Assembly: GCA_016218585.1 (NCBI GenBank)
Contig: JACRDK010000022.1
Location: 1 to 57,139, forward strand
Origin: Candidatus Doudnabacteria bacterium
GTDB taxonomy: Bacteria > Patescibacteriota > Doudnabacteria > UBA920
Length of the DNA stretch: 57,139 nt
Direction of reading: 5' to 3'
This document shows, in pieces, positions 31,018-40,001 of this stretch (its first letter is position 1; the number at the start of each line of letters is the position of its first letter). The translations under genes and the position numbers were made by a program. The notes under the pieces were generated by a model. It searched no databases. It worked only from the letters and a program-made list of their open reading frames with translations, and was not told the DNA's origin.

Positions 31018-31058
31018 AACAACAGCAAATTCTAATGATGGATTTGCTGTTGTTTTTA
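31018..31058 (+). terminator. terminator after the 30595 gene
   Basis: ACAACAGCAAAT/ATTTGCTGTTGT stem, loop TCTAATGATGG, then TTTTAT. Confidence 0.85.
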
Positions 31059-31064
31059 TAAAGT

Positions 31065-31484
31065 ATGTTTAATTTTTTTAAACCAAAACTTATAAAGCCC
31101 GCATCTCTTGGCCAAAGAGGCGAAGAGTTTGCCCAGGAGTTGTATAGAAAAAAGGGTTATAAAATAATCGCGGCCAATTTCTTTAACAGGAAAGGATTGA
31201 GAAAAGGGGAGGTGGATTTTATTGCCGCAAATAAAACAGACATAGTTTTTGTTGAGGTAAAAACCCGCCGCGTAGGCGATAAAAAATTTGGTGGCGGAGC
31301 GGAAGCCGTTAACTTATATAAACAATTAAAACTGCTTAAAGCGGTGAAGATTTTTTTGCAGCAGCATGCAGAGTACGTTGAACTTAAGCCTCAAATTGAT
31401 GTTTGCCTGGTAGACTATAATGAACTTGACAATCCGCAGTTTTGTGCTAAAATATTAATGAATGCGGTAGAAGATTGGAACTAG
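31065..31484 (+). CDS. yraN: YraN-family predicted endonuclease (UPF0102)
   Basis: 139 residues with the PD-(D/E)XK-type set: GQRGEEFAQELYRKKGY, GEVDFIAANK and VFVEVKTRR. The family resembles Holliday-junction resolvase folds; function is unsettled. Its promoter must lie in the ~80 nt after the preceding terminator, or it depends on read-through. Confidence 0.9.
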   Translation: MFNFFKPKLIKPASLGQRGEEFAQELYRKKGYKIIAANFFNRKGLRKGEVDFIAANKTDIVFVEVKTRRVGDKKFGGGAEAVNLYKQLKLLKAVKIFLQQHAEYVELKPQIDVCLVDYNELDNPQFCAKILMNAVEDWN

Positions 31485-31508
31485 ATGAGCGGGTCTCATC
31501 TTTTTTTG
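31484..31508 (+). terminator. terminator of yraN
   Basis: GATGAG/CTCATC on loop CGGGT, starting at the last base of the stop codon, then TTTTTTTG. Confidence 0.75.
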
Positions 31509-31547
31509 TCTTCTGGCGCTAAACAACTAAATAACAATTAAATATAA

Positions 31548-31625
31548 ATTCACTAATTCACGAATCAACACCAATATCACTAATGGGTGATTTCGTGTCA
31601 TTCGTGCTATTAGTGTATTAGTGGA
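31548..31625. repeat. family C word repeat upstream of nusA
   Basis: AAATTCACTAATTCACGAAT and CCAATATCACTAAT face GGTGATTTCGTGTCATTCGTG and TTAGTGTATTAGTGGAC; the end is six nt before the nusA ATG. Confidence 0.75.
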
Positions 31626-31630
31626 CAATT

Positions 31631-32773
31631 ATGAACGAACAATTAGAACAAGCGTTAGACCAGATAGCAGAAGAAAAAGGCATTAGCCGCCAGGAACTTA
31701 TCTCTATGATAGAGGCGTCTTTGGCTGCGGCTTTTAGAAAAGATTACGGCGAAAAAAATCAGAATATTGTGGTTGAGTTTAATCCGGAAAATATGGCCAC
31801 TAAAGTTTTCGATGTAAAGGTTGTGGTGGAAAATGAAAGTGAAGTGGAAGAAGATCCCCAAAAATTTATAATTTTAGAAGAAGCTAAAAAATTAAAAAAA
31901 TCCGCCAAAGTCGGCGATGAAATAAAGACCGACATTACTCCCAAGACAGGAACTTCCTACGGCCGCATTGCCGCGCAAACCGCCAAACAGGTTATTATTC
32001 AAAAACTTCGCGAAGCAGAACGCAATGTCCAGTTTAGCGACTTTAAGGCAAAAGAACGCACTTTGCAAAATGGTTTAGTCCAGAGAATAGAAGGGGATAC
32101 AATCTTGGTTGATATGGGCAAAGCTACCGGCGTATTATTTCCTTCGGAACAGATTCGCGGAGAAAAATATGCCATCGGCCAACGCCTGAAGGTTTTAATT
32201 TTACACGTTGAACCTGCAACAAAGGGCCCAAAAATAACTTTATCCCGCTCCCATCCGGATATGGTGCGTAAATTGTTTGAATTGGAAGTTCCGGAAATTT
32301 TTAATGGCAGCGTGGAAATTAAAGCTGTGGCCAGAGAAGCCGGCTCACGTTCCAAGATTGCTGTTATTTCCACCCAAGACGGCATTGATCCGATTGGTTC
32401 CTGTGTCGGGCAAAAGGGCAGCCGCGTACAGACAGTAATGGCTGAACTTGGCGGTGAAAAAATTGACATTATTGAATATTCCGACGATCCGGTAAAATTT
32501 ATTGCCAATTCCTTGTCCCCGGCAAAAATTTTAAATGTCCAGTTAGACGAAGAAGCTAAAGAAGCCAAAGTTGGCGTGCTGGAAGACCAATTATCTTTGG
32601 CCATTGGCAAAGCCGGACAAAATGTCCGCCTTGCCGCCCGCTTAACCGGTTGGAAAATTGACATCAACGGAGAAAAATTAACAAGCGAAGACCAGCCGCA
32701 GACTGATGCGGACTTATCGCAGACTGATGCGGAAACTAAGCCCGAAGAGGCTAAAGAAGAAACAGCTGAATAA
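31631..32773 (+). CDS. nusA: transcription elongation/termination factor NusA
   Basis: 380 residues: N-terminal RNAP-binding domain, S1 domain (~135-200), KH1 and KH2 (GSCVGQKGSRVQTV; SLAIGKAGQNVRLAARLTGW). The C-terminal tail QTDADLSQTDAETK is encoded by GCAGACTGATGCGGA direct repeats of the family A style. No rimP or infB nearby, unlike most bacteria. No SD; the repeat element reaches the start codon. Confidence 0.96.
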   Translation: MNEQLEQALDQIAEEKGISRQELISMIEASLAAAFRKDYGEKNQNIVVEFNPENMATKVFDVKVVVENESEVEEDPQKFIILEEAKKLKKSAKVGDEIKTDITPKTGTSYGRIAAQTAKQVIIQKLREAERNVQFSDFKAKERTLQNGLVQRIEGDTILVDMGKATGVLFPSEQIRGEKYAIGQRLKVLILHVEPATKGPKITLSRSHPDMVRKLFELEVPEIFNGSVEIKAVAREAGSRSKIAVISTQDGIDPIGSCVGQKGSRVQTVMAELGGEKIDIIEYSDDPVKFIANSLSPAKILNVQLDEEAKEAKVGVLEDQLSLAIGKAGQNVRLAARLTGWKIDINGEKLTSEDQPQTDADLSQTDAETKPEEAKEETAE

Positions 32774-32985
32774 TTAACCTAATTATTCTAATTTCTAATT
32801 GACTTAAGTAAGCCCAAATGAAGAAAATAAAAATTATTAAAGTACCACTTTTTGGGTGCGGCTGAACTTGATTTGTTTAGAAATTAAGAATTAGATATTA
32901 GAAATTATTAACACCCTCACCCGCCCTTCGCTATTGCTTCGGGCACCCTCTCCTAGAGGGCGAGGGGATAAGGAATAATCTATAT
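32774..32985. repeat. nusA-clpP spacer: family G words and a CCCTC/GAGGG palindrome
   Basis: AGAAATTAAGAATTAGATA and TAGAAATTATT words (32879-32908), then CCCTCACCCGCCCTTCG facing GGGCACCC, and CCCTC/GAGGG ending in GGGCGAGGGG at 32967. A 15-codon ORF (ATG at 32818) is unconvincing. No clear promoter. Confidence 0.5.
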
Positions 32986-33561
32986 ATGCCTTTAGTACCA
33001 ATGGTAATTGAAAAGTCTCCCATGGGGGAGCGCGGCTATGATATTTACAGCCGTTTGTTAAAAGATCGCGTAATTTTTTTGGGCGAACCAATAGACGACG
33101 CCGTGGTTAATACCGTAATTGCCCAGTTATTGTTTTTAGATGCCGACAATAACAAAGAAGATATAAAACTTTATATTAATTCTCCCGGCGGTTCGGTTAC
33201 TTCCGCAATGGCTTTGTATGACACAATGCAGCACATTAAAGCGGATGTTTCGACCATTTGCATTGGCCAGGCGGCTTCCGCCGCCGCAGTCCTTTTGGCC
33301 TGCGGAGCCAAAGGTAAGCGCTTCTCTCTGCCAAACTCCCGCGTACTTATTCACCAGGTAATGGGTGGGGCGGAAGGCCAGCAAAAAGACGTGGAGATTC
33401 AGGCCCGGGAAATGCTCAGAATAAAGAATCAAATCAATCATATTCTGGCAAAACACACCGGCCAGCCTGTGACTAAAATTGAGAAAGATACCGACCGCGA
33501 TTATTTTATGACTGCGGAAGAAGCAAAAAAATACGGAATTATTGATAAAATCATCCAGTAA
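32986..33561 (+). CDS. clpP: ATP-dependent Clp protease proteolytic subunit
   Basis: 191 residues. Catalytic triad Ser98 (GQAASAAAV), His123 (VLIHQVMGG) and Asp172; YINSPGGSV oxyanion strand. It forms a tetradecamer with ClpX or ClpC (not in window). No SD. Confidence 0.97.
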   Translation: MPLVPMVIEKSPMGERGYDIYSRLLKDRVIFLGEPIDDAVVNTVIAQLLFLDADNNKEDIKLYINSPGGSVTSAMALYDTMQHIKADVSTICIGQAASAAAVLLACGAKGKRFSLPNSRVLIHQVMGGAEGQQKDVEIQAREMLRIKNQINHILAKHTGQPVTKIEKDTDRDYFMTAEEAKKYGIIDKIIQ

Positions 33562-33575
33562 TGGGTGATTTTTCT
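33548..33575 (+). terminator. terminator of clpP
   Basis: AAATCATCC/GGGTGATTT stem spans the stop codon, then TTTCTTT. Confidence 0.65.
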
Positions 33576-33585
33576 TTAGTTATGG

Positions 33586-33591
33586 TATAAT
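33586..33591 (+). promoter_or_regulatory. extended -10 promoter (TATGGTATAATTAAG type)
   Basis: TATGGTATAATTAAG at 33581-33595 with no clear -35. The same string or a close variant occurs before the second pilin, the 41644 gene, the 45728 gene and the 53794 gene. Confidence 0.55.
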
Positions 33592-33616
33592 TAAGTATAC
33601 TAATTTTAAGCAAGCA

Positions 33617-33712
33617 ATGAAACAAACACTACAATTTATTGAAAAATTTCTTGCCAGGCTTCATTATAAAAATAATTTTTTATATTTTTTTTGGGAATTT
33701 AAATATAAATAA
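33617..33712 (+). CDS. possible aromatic-rich 31-residue ORF
   Basis: Begins MKQTLQFIEKFLARLHYKNN and ends in a run of Phe/Tyr/Trp/Lys. No SD. It follows the 33586 promoter by 25 nt. Could be a leader peptide, a gene remnant or chance in A/T-rich DNA. Confidence 0.3.
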   Translation: MKQTLQFIEKFLARLHYKNNFLYFFWEFKYK

Positions 33713-33732
33713 AATCGAGGAAATTATTTTTT

Positions 33733-33738
33733 TATAAT
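33733..33738 (+). promoter_or_regulatory. -10 box of the first pilin gene (leaderless)
   Basis: TATAAT eight nt before the ATG at 33747; -35 not evident. Confidence 0.4.
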
Positions 33739-33746
33739 TAAAATTA

Positions 33747-34325
33747 ATGGTTATGGATATAAAAGAAGTAAATTTTTTACCAATTTTACAAAATGACAAT
33801 GATTCTGTTTTAAGAGCGACTAGAAGAGCTGCCTATATGATGGCGCAGGCTCCTCAGAGAGGTTTTACCTTAATTGAACTCCTTGTGGTAATTGCGATTA
33901 TTGGATTGTTGGCGTCAGTGGTGTTAGTAGCATTAAACGGCGCCAGACAAAAATCCAGGGATTCAAAAAGAGTGGCCGATTTAAGCCAGCTAGCTAAAGC
34001 ATTTGAGCTTTATTATAACGAACATAACAGTTACCCAACCAGAACCACGGCTGCTGGCGGTGTTGTTTTGAGCTCCTCATTAACTCTCGGTTCTCCCTCC
34101 ATCTCCCCAAATTATTTAAGCCAACTACCCACGGCGCCCACTCCCGCAGACGGGAGTTGTACTTCCGGAACCGCTAACGGCAAGAATGACTATTATATGT
34201 ACCCAAACAGCACCGGAGTCACTCAGTTGCTTACAAGCGCTTATACGATTACTTTTTGCTTAGGCCAAAAAACCGGTAGTTTAACGCCGGGTCCCCACAC
34301 CCTTACCCAGGCAGGGTTCCAATAG
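33747..34325 (+). CDS. type IV pilin-like protein 1
   Basis: 192 residues. Prepilin signature RGFTLIELLVVIAIIGLLAS (cleavage after Gly, Glu5 retained), then a helical spine (ARQKSRDSKRVADLSQLAKAFELY) and a C-terminal domain with two Cys (CTSG; FCLG) ending HTLTQAGFQ. The 37-residue leader before the signature is long; an ATG at 33837 would give a normal 8-residue leader. The -10 spacing favours 33747. Substrate of PilD-type peptidase; likely part of a pilus used for attachment to hosts. Confidence 0.88.
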   Translation: MVMDIKEVNFLPILQNDNDSVLRATRRAAYMMAQAPQRGFTLIELLVVIAIIGLLASVVLVALNGARQKSRDSKRVADLSQLAKAFELYYNEHNSYPTRTTAAGGVVLSSSLTLGSPSISPNYLSQLPTAPTPADGSCTSGTANGKNDYYMYPNSTGVTQLLTSAYTITFCLGQKTGSLTPGPHTLTQAGFQ

Positions 34326-34527
34326 AGCCTGCTTCCGCGTTTTTTCTAGTAACTTGACTTAATTTAAAACCTAATTAATTTATATGGTATAATTAAGCAT
34401 AGTTACTTTGAGTGCTTAAAGCGCCGCTTACGTTAATATTTCCGGAGAACTTTACTTTAAAAACTCAATTAATTATATAATTATGTTATAATTAATTTAT
34501 AAAAAGTTTATATTTAACCGGATAAAT
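34326..34527 (+). promoter_or_regulatory. spacer between pilins with extended -10 promoters
   Basis: TATGGTATAATTAAG (TATAAT at 34388-34393), and ATGTTATAATTAA near 34484. No SD for the second pilin. No ORF seen. Confidence 0.45.
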
Positions 34528-35004
34528 ATGAGAAACAAAAATCAACTCAATAAAGGTTTTACCTTAATTGAACTTTTGGTTGTTATAGCCATTATTGGGC
34601 TGTTAGCATCCGTTGTCTTGGTAGCCTTAAACAGCGCCAGGCAAAAATCAAGAGACGCGAAAAGAATTGCCGACTTAAACCAGCTGGCCAAAGCTTTTGA
34701 GCTATATTTTAATGAGAATAATAGCTACCCTACCAAAACTGCCGGGGGAACTGTGGCAGCTCCGCTTGGTAGTCCGTCAATTACCCCGAATTACTTAAGC
34801 CAACTTCCAACAGCCCCTTCCCCGGCTGATGGCAGTTGCACTTCAGGTACGGGTAACGGCAGGAATGATTACTATATGTATGCTAATAGCACCGGAGGAA
34901 CGCAGTTAATTACTGGGGCCTACGTAATTACTTTTTGTTTAGGAGACAAAACCGGCGGGCTCGGGGCCGGCGCGCACACTCTTACTCAGGCTGGTTTCCA
35001 ATAA
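34528..35004 (+). CDS. type IV pilin-like protein 2
   Basis: 158 residues, short leader MRNKNQLNKG then FTLIELLVVIAIIGLLAS. From the signature on it is nearly the same as pilin 1 (ARQKSRDAKRIADLNQLAKA; SPNYL/TPNYLSQLPTAP; HTLTQAGFQ end), so it is a recent tandem duplicate with silent divergence. Confidence 0.92.
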   Translation: MRNKNQLNKGFTLIELLVVIAIIGLLASVVLVALNSARQKSRDAKRIADLNQLAKAFELYFNENNSYPTKTAGGTVAAPLGSPSITPNYLSQLPTAPSPADGSCTSGTGNGRNDYYMYANSTGGTQLITGAYVITFCLGDKTGGLGAGAHTLTQAGFQ

Positions 35005-35011
35005 AATATAT

Positions 35012-35042
35012 AAAAAACCCTCCGGCAACGGAGGGTTTTTTA
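35012..35042 (+). terminator. terminator of pilin 2
   Basis: AAAAAACCCTCCG/CGGAGGGTTTTTT on loop GCAA. Confidence 0.9.
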
Positions 35043-35093
35043 ATTTTAGGCATAAATAAAAGTCCTAGTTTTTGAGTAGGATTATTCCTAAAA

Positions 35094-35130
35094 TTATCAC
35101 TTGACACCCTAGAGTGCTAAATGCTACTAT
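35094..35130 (+). promoter_or_regulatory. hrcA promoter with CIRCE operator
   Basis: CIRCE: TTATCACTT (35094-35102), 9 nt, GAGTGCTAA (35112-35120); the right half is perfect, the left half matches TTAGCACTC at seven of nine. Promoter TTGACA (35101-35106), 18 bp, TACTAT (35125-35130). The operator covers the -35 and spacer, so HrcA should repress its own operon. Confidence 0.85.
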
Positions 35131-35160
35131 GCATTTAGTACTATTTTTTTAGTTAAACTT

Positions 35161-35913
35161 ATGGAAAATAAAAGCGAAATTACTCCAAGACAAGCCAAAA
35201 TTTTGGCGGCAATTGTTAAGGAGAATTGCGACAATTGCCAGCCGGTAGCAAGCGGTGATTTAGCGGAGAAATATAATTTTGGCGTATCCGCCCCAACTAT
35301 TCGCAATGAGATGCAGGAACTGGAGAAACAGGGGTTTATAAAACAACCTCACACTTCAGCTGGCCGCGTGCCTACCGACAAGGGTTTTCGTTACTTTGTT
35401 AACGAATTAATGGACAGGGTAAAGCTAACTTTAAAAGAACAGGATACTTTAAAACGGGAATTAATGAAGCTGCAGATGGCTCATATGGAAATGGGCCGCC
35501 GTTTAACCAAACTTTTATCCGAACATAGCCAGTCTGCCAGTTTTGCCTTGTTCGATAACGAGGTTTCCACGATGGGCCTGTCTAATATTTTAAGCAATCC
35601 GGGACTGCAGGCGGAAGACGCCAGAGAAATTGCCAAGTTTTTTGATGACATTGACCAGCATGCTGAAAAGATGATGCAGGACTATTCAGGCATGGGGCCA
35701 AAAGCAATGATTGGCAAGGAAATTGAACTTTCTAAAACCAGCGATTATTCTATGATTGTTTCCGGCTTGCAATTGCCGTCCGGTAAAAAAGGAATTATTG
35801 GTTTGGTAGGCCCGAAGTCGATGAAGTACGAAAAAAATATGAGTTTGATGGAATACATAGCGAAATTACTTGGCGGAGGAGCGGGAGTTATACTATTGAC
35901 CATAATTAAATAA
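35161..35913 (+). CDS. hrcA: heat-inducible transcription repressor HrcA
   Basis: 250 residues against ~340 in Bacillus. N-terminal winged helix with SAPTIRNEMQELEKQGFIKQPHTSAGRVPTDKGFRYFV; the dimerisation/GAF-like part is shortened; the C-terminal IIGLVGPKSMKYEKNMSLMEYI is intact. Binds the CIRCE site 40 bp upstream. Heads the chaperone cluster. Confidence 0.94.
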   Translation: MENKSEITPRQAKILAAIVKENCDNCQPVASGDLAEKYNFGVSAPTIRNEMQELEKQGFIKQPHTSAGRVPTDKGFRYFVNELMDRVKLTLKEQDTLKRELMKLQMAHMEMGRRLTKLLSEHSQSASFALFDNEVSTMGLSNILSNPGLQAEDAREIAKFFDDIDQHAEKMMQDYSGMGPKAMIGKEIELSKTSDYSMIVSGLQLPSGKKGIIGLVGPKSMKYEKNMSLMEYIAKLLGGGAGVILLTIIK

Positions 35914-35929
35914 TTAACTGTTTTTACTA

Positions 35930-36008
35930 AATTCTAATATGTACTAATATACCAATCTTAAACAGCGCGCATTAGTATATTGGTAAATAATTAGTATTTA
36001 GTAAAGAA
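35930..36008. repeat. family D word repeat between hrcA and grpE
   Basis: AATATGTACTAATATACCAAT faces ATTAGTATATTGGTAAAT and TTAGTATTTAGTA across TTAAACAGCGCGC. Ends a few nt before grpE. Confidence 0.7.
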
Positions 36009-36013
36009 AATTT

Positions 36014-36538
36014 ATGCCTGAAGACAATCAACCAGAAGAACAATCAAATATAGAATTGCTGCAGCAAGACCTGGATGCTGTGACCAATAATTGGAAGCGG
36101 GCCCTGGCAGATTTTGAAAATTATAAAAAGCGGAAAGAAGCGGAAAATAAAGAATTGGTGGAATTTGCCCGTGAAGTTGCCGTGGTAAAATTATTGCCAG
36201 CGCTCGACAGCCTCGAACAAGCGCTAAAGCATATGCCTAACGAGGAGAATCAAGAATTAAGAATTAAGAATCAAGAGTTTTTTAAGAAGTACGATAACTG
36301 GCAGACGGGAGTAAATGGGATAGTAATGCAGCTGGATAAGGCCTTAGGGGAACTTGGAGTTAAAAAGATTGAGGCGGTTGGAAAAAAGTTTGACCCGAAT
36401 TTCCACGAAGCTGTCCGCGAAGTAGAAGGCGAGCAGGACCATGTGGTCGTGGATGAATTGCAAACCGGCTTTGAATTAAATGGCAAACTTATTCGTCCTT
36501 CGCAGGTGGTCATCAGTAAAAGTAAATCAGCTAATTAA
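36014..36538 (+). CDS. grpE: nucleotide exchange factor GrpE
   Basis: 174 residues: N-terminal coiled coil (WKRALADFENYKKRKEAE) and C-terminal beta wing (GKKFDPNFHEAV). Residues ~76-88 (EENQELRIKNQEFF) are encoded by family E words (GAATCAAGAATTAAGAATT), lengthening the helical hairpin. Exchanges ADP on DnaK. No SD. Confidence 0.95.
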   Translation: MPEDNQPEEQSNIELLQQDLDAVTNNWKRALADFENYKKRKEAENKELVEFAREVAVVKLLPALDSLEQALKHMPNEENQELRIKNQEFFKKYDNWQTGVNGIVMQLDKALGELGVKKIEAVGKKFDPNFHEAVREVEGEQDHVVVDELQTGFELNGKLIRPSQVVISKSKSAN

Positions 36539-36621
36539 AAATTCAAGATAACTTGGTAGCAATAATAATATTCCGCCAAAAAAGACCAAAACGGCCCACA
36601 AGACGGACAAAAAAGGACTTT

Positions 36622-36915
36622 ATGAAAATATCAGAAATGTTTACAGTTCGGGAAATAATGGAGATGGATGATAAAGCCAAGAGCATAAAACCCCTTGACG
36701 ACAACGATTGTGTAATTACCGGCAAGGCGTTAAATAAAAATAAAATTATTTTGCGCTTAAAGCGGGAAGTAGACGGCAGCGAAGGAAATGTGTTTGTATA
36801 TTTGAAAGATGATAATCGCGAGCATTTCCCAATTTCCAAGAAACTGTTTGCCAGTAAAAAGGTGATTGGTTTAACACTCGGCGAATTTAAAAAATTTGAT
36901 ATTGAAGAGCTTTAA
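36622..36915 (+). CDS. orphan protein between grpE and dnaK, 97 residues
   Basis: MKISEMFTVREIMEMDDKAK start; central LNKNKIILRLKREVDGSEGNVFVYLKDDN looks like a small beta sheet. Not recognised. AAGGA SD six nt before ATG at 36622 decides the start. Position suggests a role linked to the stress operon (inferred only). Confidence 0.7.
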   Translation: MKISEMFTVREIMEMDDKAKSIKPLDDNDCVITGKALNKNKIILRLKREVDGSEGNVFVYLKDDNREHFPISKKLFASKKVIGLTLGEFKKFDIEEL

Positions 36916-37209
36916 GCTACAGAACTGCTGGCATTAGGACACTACAGAAAACTACAGAATCTAAATATGTCATTCTGTCTATGGTATATAGAATTTAGAA
37001 AATAATTGTAATAGAGCTATTTTTATTTAATATGTTTTAATTTAATTGAGATCTGGCGGAAATAGAATCCCCGCCTGCCAAGACTGCCTGGATAAATAAG
37101 AAATAGATATTTATCAAGAATTTAATAAGGTTAAACAAATACATTTAACCTAGGGCATGTCGGGCAGGTGTAGATTCGCATTCATCCGTAGATCTGTAGG
37201 AGAATTCGT
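36916..37209. repeat. spacer before dnaK: family F words, CCTGCC words, hairpins
   Basis: CTACAGAACTGC and ACTACAGAAAACTACAGAAT face TCATTCTGTC (36917-36985). CCCGCCTGCCAAGACTGCCTGG lies in two pieces near 37070-37092. AGGTTAAACAAATACATTTAACCT makes a hairpin near 37127-37151. No ORF. A GGAG SD precedes dnaK. Confidence 0.5.
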
Positions 37210-39096
37210 ATGTCAAAAATTATAGGTATCGACTTAGGAACATCTAACTCTGCCGCTTCCGTTATGGAAGGCGGTAAGCCGGTAATTATTCCGGCGGCAG
37301 AAGGCGCCAGTTTAGGCGGCAAGGCTTTCCCGTCTTATGTGGCATTTACTAAAGAAGGCCAGCTGTTAGTTGGCGAGCCGGCCAGGCGCCAAGCGGTAAC
37401 CAATCCGGAAGGAACGATTTTTGAAGCCAAGCGCAAGATGGGCCAGAAATTTAACTTTAATGTTAACGGCAAAGATTACACCCCGGAACAAATTTCCGCT
37501 TTCATTTTACAAAAAATTAAAAAAGACGCGGAAACTTTTTTGGGCCAACCGGTCGCTAAAGCTGTTGTTACAGTTCCCGCTTATTTTGACGACGCTCAAA
37601 GACAGGCGACTAAAAACGCCGGGGAAATTGCGGGTTTAGAAGTTGTTCGCGTAATAAACGAACCGACCGCCGCGGCTTTTGCGTATGGCCTGGATAAGAC
37701 TTCTTCCAAAGACCAAAAGATTTTAGTGTTTGACTTGGGCGGCGGAACTTTGGATGTGACCATTATGGATTTTTCCGAGGCCGATGGCCAGGCGACTTTT
37801 GAAGTGCTCTCCACCTCCGGCGACACAGCTTTGGGCGGCAAGGATATGGACAAAGCGTTGATTGATTATTTGGTGGCGGCTTTTAAAACCGAAAGCGGCG
37901 TTGATATTTCGGCCGACAAAATGGCTATGAACCGCGTAAGAGAAGCGGCAGAAAAAGCTAAAATTGAGCTTTCCACAACAATGGAAACGGACATTAATTT
38001 GCCGTTTATTACCGCTGACGCCAACGGGCCAAAGCATTTCCAGTTAAAGATTACCAGAACAAAGCTGGAAGAATTAATTAAGCCGCTCGTGGAAAGAATG
38101 CGCCATCCGGTTGAACAGGCAATTAATGACGTGGCAAAGAAATTAAATATTTCCTTTACCCCGCAGAATATAGACAAGATTATTTTAATTGGCGGACCGA
38201 CCAGAATGCCTGCTGTTAAAAAATTTGTGGAAGACTATATTGGCAAGCAGGTAGAAGGCGGCATTGACCCAATGGAAGCCGTAGCCAAGGGCGCGGCAAT
38301 CCAGGCCGGTATTTTAGGCGGCGATGTCCAGGGCAAAGAAATTTTGCTTCTCGATGTTACCCCCCTCACTTTGGGTTTGGAAACTTTAGGCGGCGTCCGC
38401 ACTCCATTAATTGAGCGCAATACCACTATTCCAACATCTAAGTCTCAAACTTTCTCAACAGCGGCCGACAATCAGACATCCGTTGAAATTCACGTACTGC
38501 AGGGCGAACGCGAGTTTGCTAAAGACAACAAATCTTTAGGCCATTTTATTTTAGACGGCATCCCGCCGGCGCCTCGCGGCATTCCTCAGGTGGAAGTTAC
38601 TTTTGATATTGATGCCAATGGCATTTTGACGGTTAAAGCAAAAGATAAAGCTACCAACAAGGAAAATAAAATTACCATTCAAGGTTCGTCCAACTTAAAT
38701 AAGGATGAAATTGAAAGAATGAAAAAAGAGGCTGAAGCCCACGCCGAGGAAGACCGCAAGCGCAAAGAAACCGTGGATATGAGAAACCAGGCGGACACTT
38801 TAATTAGCGTTTCGGAAAAGACCTTAAAAGACGCTGGCGACAAGGCCAAAGCGGAAGACAAAACTTTGGTTGAAGAAAAAATTAAAGCGCTAAAAGAAGT
38901 TAAAGATAAAGACAATCTGGAAGATTTAAAGAAAGCTATGGACGCCTTGTCTGAAGCGGTGCAAAAAGTTGGCGCTGCTATGTACGAGCAAGAATCAAGC
39001 AGCAAGAATCAAGAATCAAGCGGGGGAGCAGGAAGTGAAAAGCCGGAAGACAAGGGGCCGGTAGACGCTGAGTACAAAGAAGTTCCTAAGCAATAA
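37210..39096 (+). CDS. dnaK: molecular chaperone DnaK (Hsp70)
   Basis: 628 residues. ATPase domain with [25 protein letters not shown] and [10 protein letters not shown]; substrate domain with [16 protein letters not shown]; helical lid; acidic Pro-rich tail. The tail segment [13 protein letters not shown] is encoded by AAGAATCAAGAATCAAGC, a family E word. Works with GrpE and DnaJ in this cluster. Confidence 0.98.
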   Translation: MSKIIGIDLGTSNSAASVMEGGKPVIIPAAEGASLGGKAFPSYVAFTKEGQLLVGEPARRQAVTNPEGTIFEAKRKMGQKFNFNVNGKDYTPEQISAFILQKIKKDAETFLGQPVAKAVVTVPAYFDDAQRQATKNAGEIAGLEVVRVINEPTAAAFAYGLDKTSSKDQKILVFDLGGGTLDVTIMDFSEADGQATFEVLSTSGDTALGGKDMDKALIDYLVAAFKTESGVDISADKMAMNRVREAAEKAKIELSTTMETDINLPFITADANGPKHFQLKITRTKLEELIKPLVERMRHPVEQAINDVAKKLNISFTPQNIDKIILIGGPTRMPAVKKFVEDYIGKQVEGGIDPMEAVAKGAAIQAGILGGDVQGKEILLLDVTPLTLGLETLGGVRTPLIERNTTIPTSKSQTFSTAADNQTSVEIHVLQGEREFAKDNKSLGHFILDGIPPAPRGIPQVEVTFDIDANGILTVKAKDKATNKENKITIQGSSNLNKDEIERMKKEAEAHAEEDRKRKETVDMRNQADTLISVSEKTLKDAGDKAKAEDKTLVEEKIKALKEVKDKDNLEDLKKAMDALSEAVQKVGAAMYEQESSSKNQESSGGAGSEKPEDKGPVDAEYKEVPKQ

Positions 39097-39257
39097 ATAT
39101 AGCTTCAGGTTAATTAACTTTTTAACTGAACAGTAGATAAATTATTAATTATTATTGCCTGTCCAAGCCGGTTTGGCAGGCGGAGAAATGAATTAATTTT
39201 GAACATATGAATTTTAGCAATTTTGTTCAATCTTAGTCATTTTTGGTCAATTAATAT
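39097..39257. repeat. spacer after dnaK with a CCTGCC-type hairpin
   Basis: GCCTGTCCAA/TTGGCAGGC hairpin at 39158-39182, then TTTTGAAC, GTTCAATC and TTGGTCAATT words up to the next ATG. No strong terminator, so read-through from dnaK is likely. Confidence 0.45.
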
Positions 39258-39998
39258 ATGTCTTGGAAAGCATTTTTCCTTCTGGTTATTATTATTCTGT
39301 GCGGAATCTTCATTTATTTGAAAGTTCAAATTTTGGGCGACCCGCAGAGCAAATTTAATCAAACAACCAGATATGACTTGGGAAGATATCAGTTTGCCCG
39401 CAGCCTGCTTGGTATGCATAGTTACGGCGACGCCAGAGAATGGTATTTAAAACCGGGAAGCCCCATTGTAATTGAAGCAGTTACGGCAACCGGAGCCGGG
39501 ATGGACGACAAAGCCTTTAATAATTTTGTTCAGGACGTAAAAGAATATACCGGCAGAGAAGTTTCCGTTTTTAACACTGAAAAAATTCCGGGCGGAGTTT
39601 TGTCAGACGCTGATTTAGGGGAAATTGCTTCCAAATATCGCCGGCATGTTTTATCCGGCCAAGCCAACCTGTTTGTAATTTATGCCCAGGATTTTAAGCG
39701 CAGCGGTACGGAAATAGGCAAGACATTTCAGGAATATGGAATAGTGCTTTCCGACAAGCGTTTAAGGGAAGTGACAGCGGATTTTCCGCAGGCCATGGCT
39801 CAATATGTGGAATCAACTCTGCTTCATGAATTTGGCCATCAAATTGGCCTGGATCACAATTCAGAACCCGACTGCATTATGAATGAAAGAGTGGAAAAAC
39901 CGGAAAAATTGAATTTTTTTAGCAGTGAGTATACAAATACGAAATTCTGTAATTTTGAGCTCGGGCAATTAAGTAAAATTAAAGCAACTATTAAATAA
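39258..39998 (+). CDS. membrane-anchored metzincin-type zinc protease
   Basis: 246 residues: N-terminal TM helix (AFFLLVIIILCGIFIYL), extracellular domain, zinc motif HEFGHQIGLDH (190-200; Glu191 catalytic) and Met-turn CIMN (Met208). This is the HEXXHXXGXXH plus Met-turn layout of metzincins (matrixin-like). It lies inside the DnaK operon, three nt before the DUF3467 gene; a role in surface-protein quality control is inferred. Confidence 0.85.
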   Translation: MSWKAFFLLVIIILCGIFIYLKVQILGDPQSKFNQTTRYDLGRYQFARSLLGMHSYGDAREWYLKPGSPIVIEAVTATGAGMDDKAFNNFVQDVKEYTGREVSVFNTEKIPGGVLSDADLGEIASKYRRHVLSGQANLFVIYAQDFKRSGTEIGKTFQEYGIVLSDKRLREVTADFPQAMAQYVESTLLHEFGHQIGLDHNSEPDCIMNERVEKPEKLNFFSSEYTNTKFCNFELGQLSKIKATIK

Positions 39999-40001
39999 GG
40001 T

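Noticed and set aside
35161-35913. HrcA as a pseudogene because of its short length
   Set aside because: The winged helix, the C-terminal signature, the frame and the CIRCE site are intact, so a compact functional form is more likely.
36553-36621. Longer N-terminus for the protein between grpE and dnaK
   Set aside because: The extra 23 residues are Lys/Arg-rich low-complexity and the SD favours the ATG at 36622.
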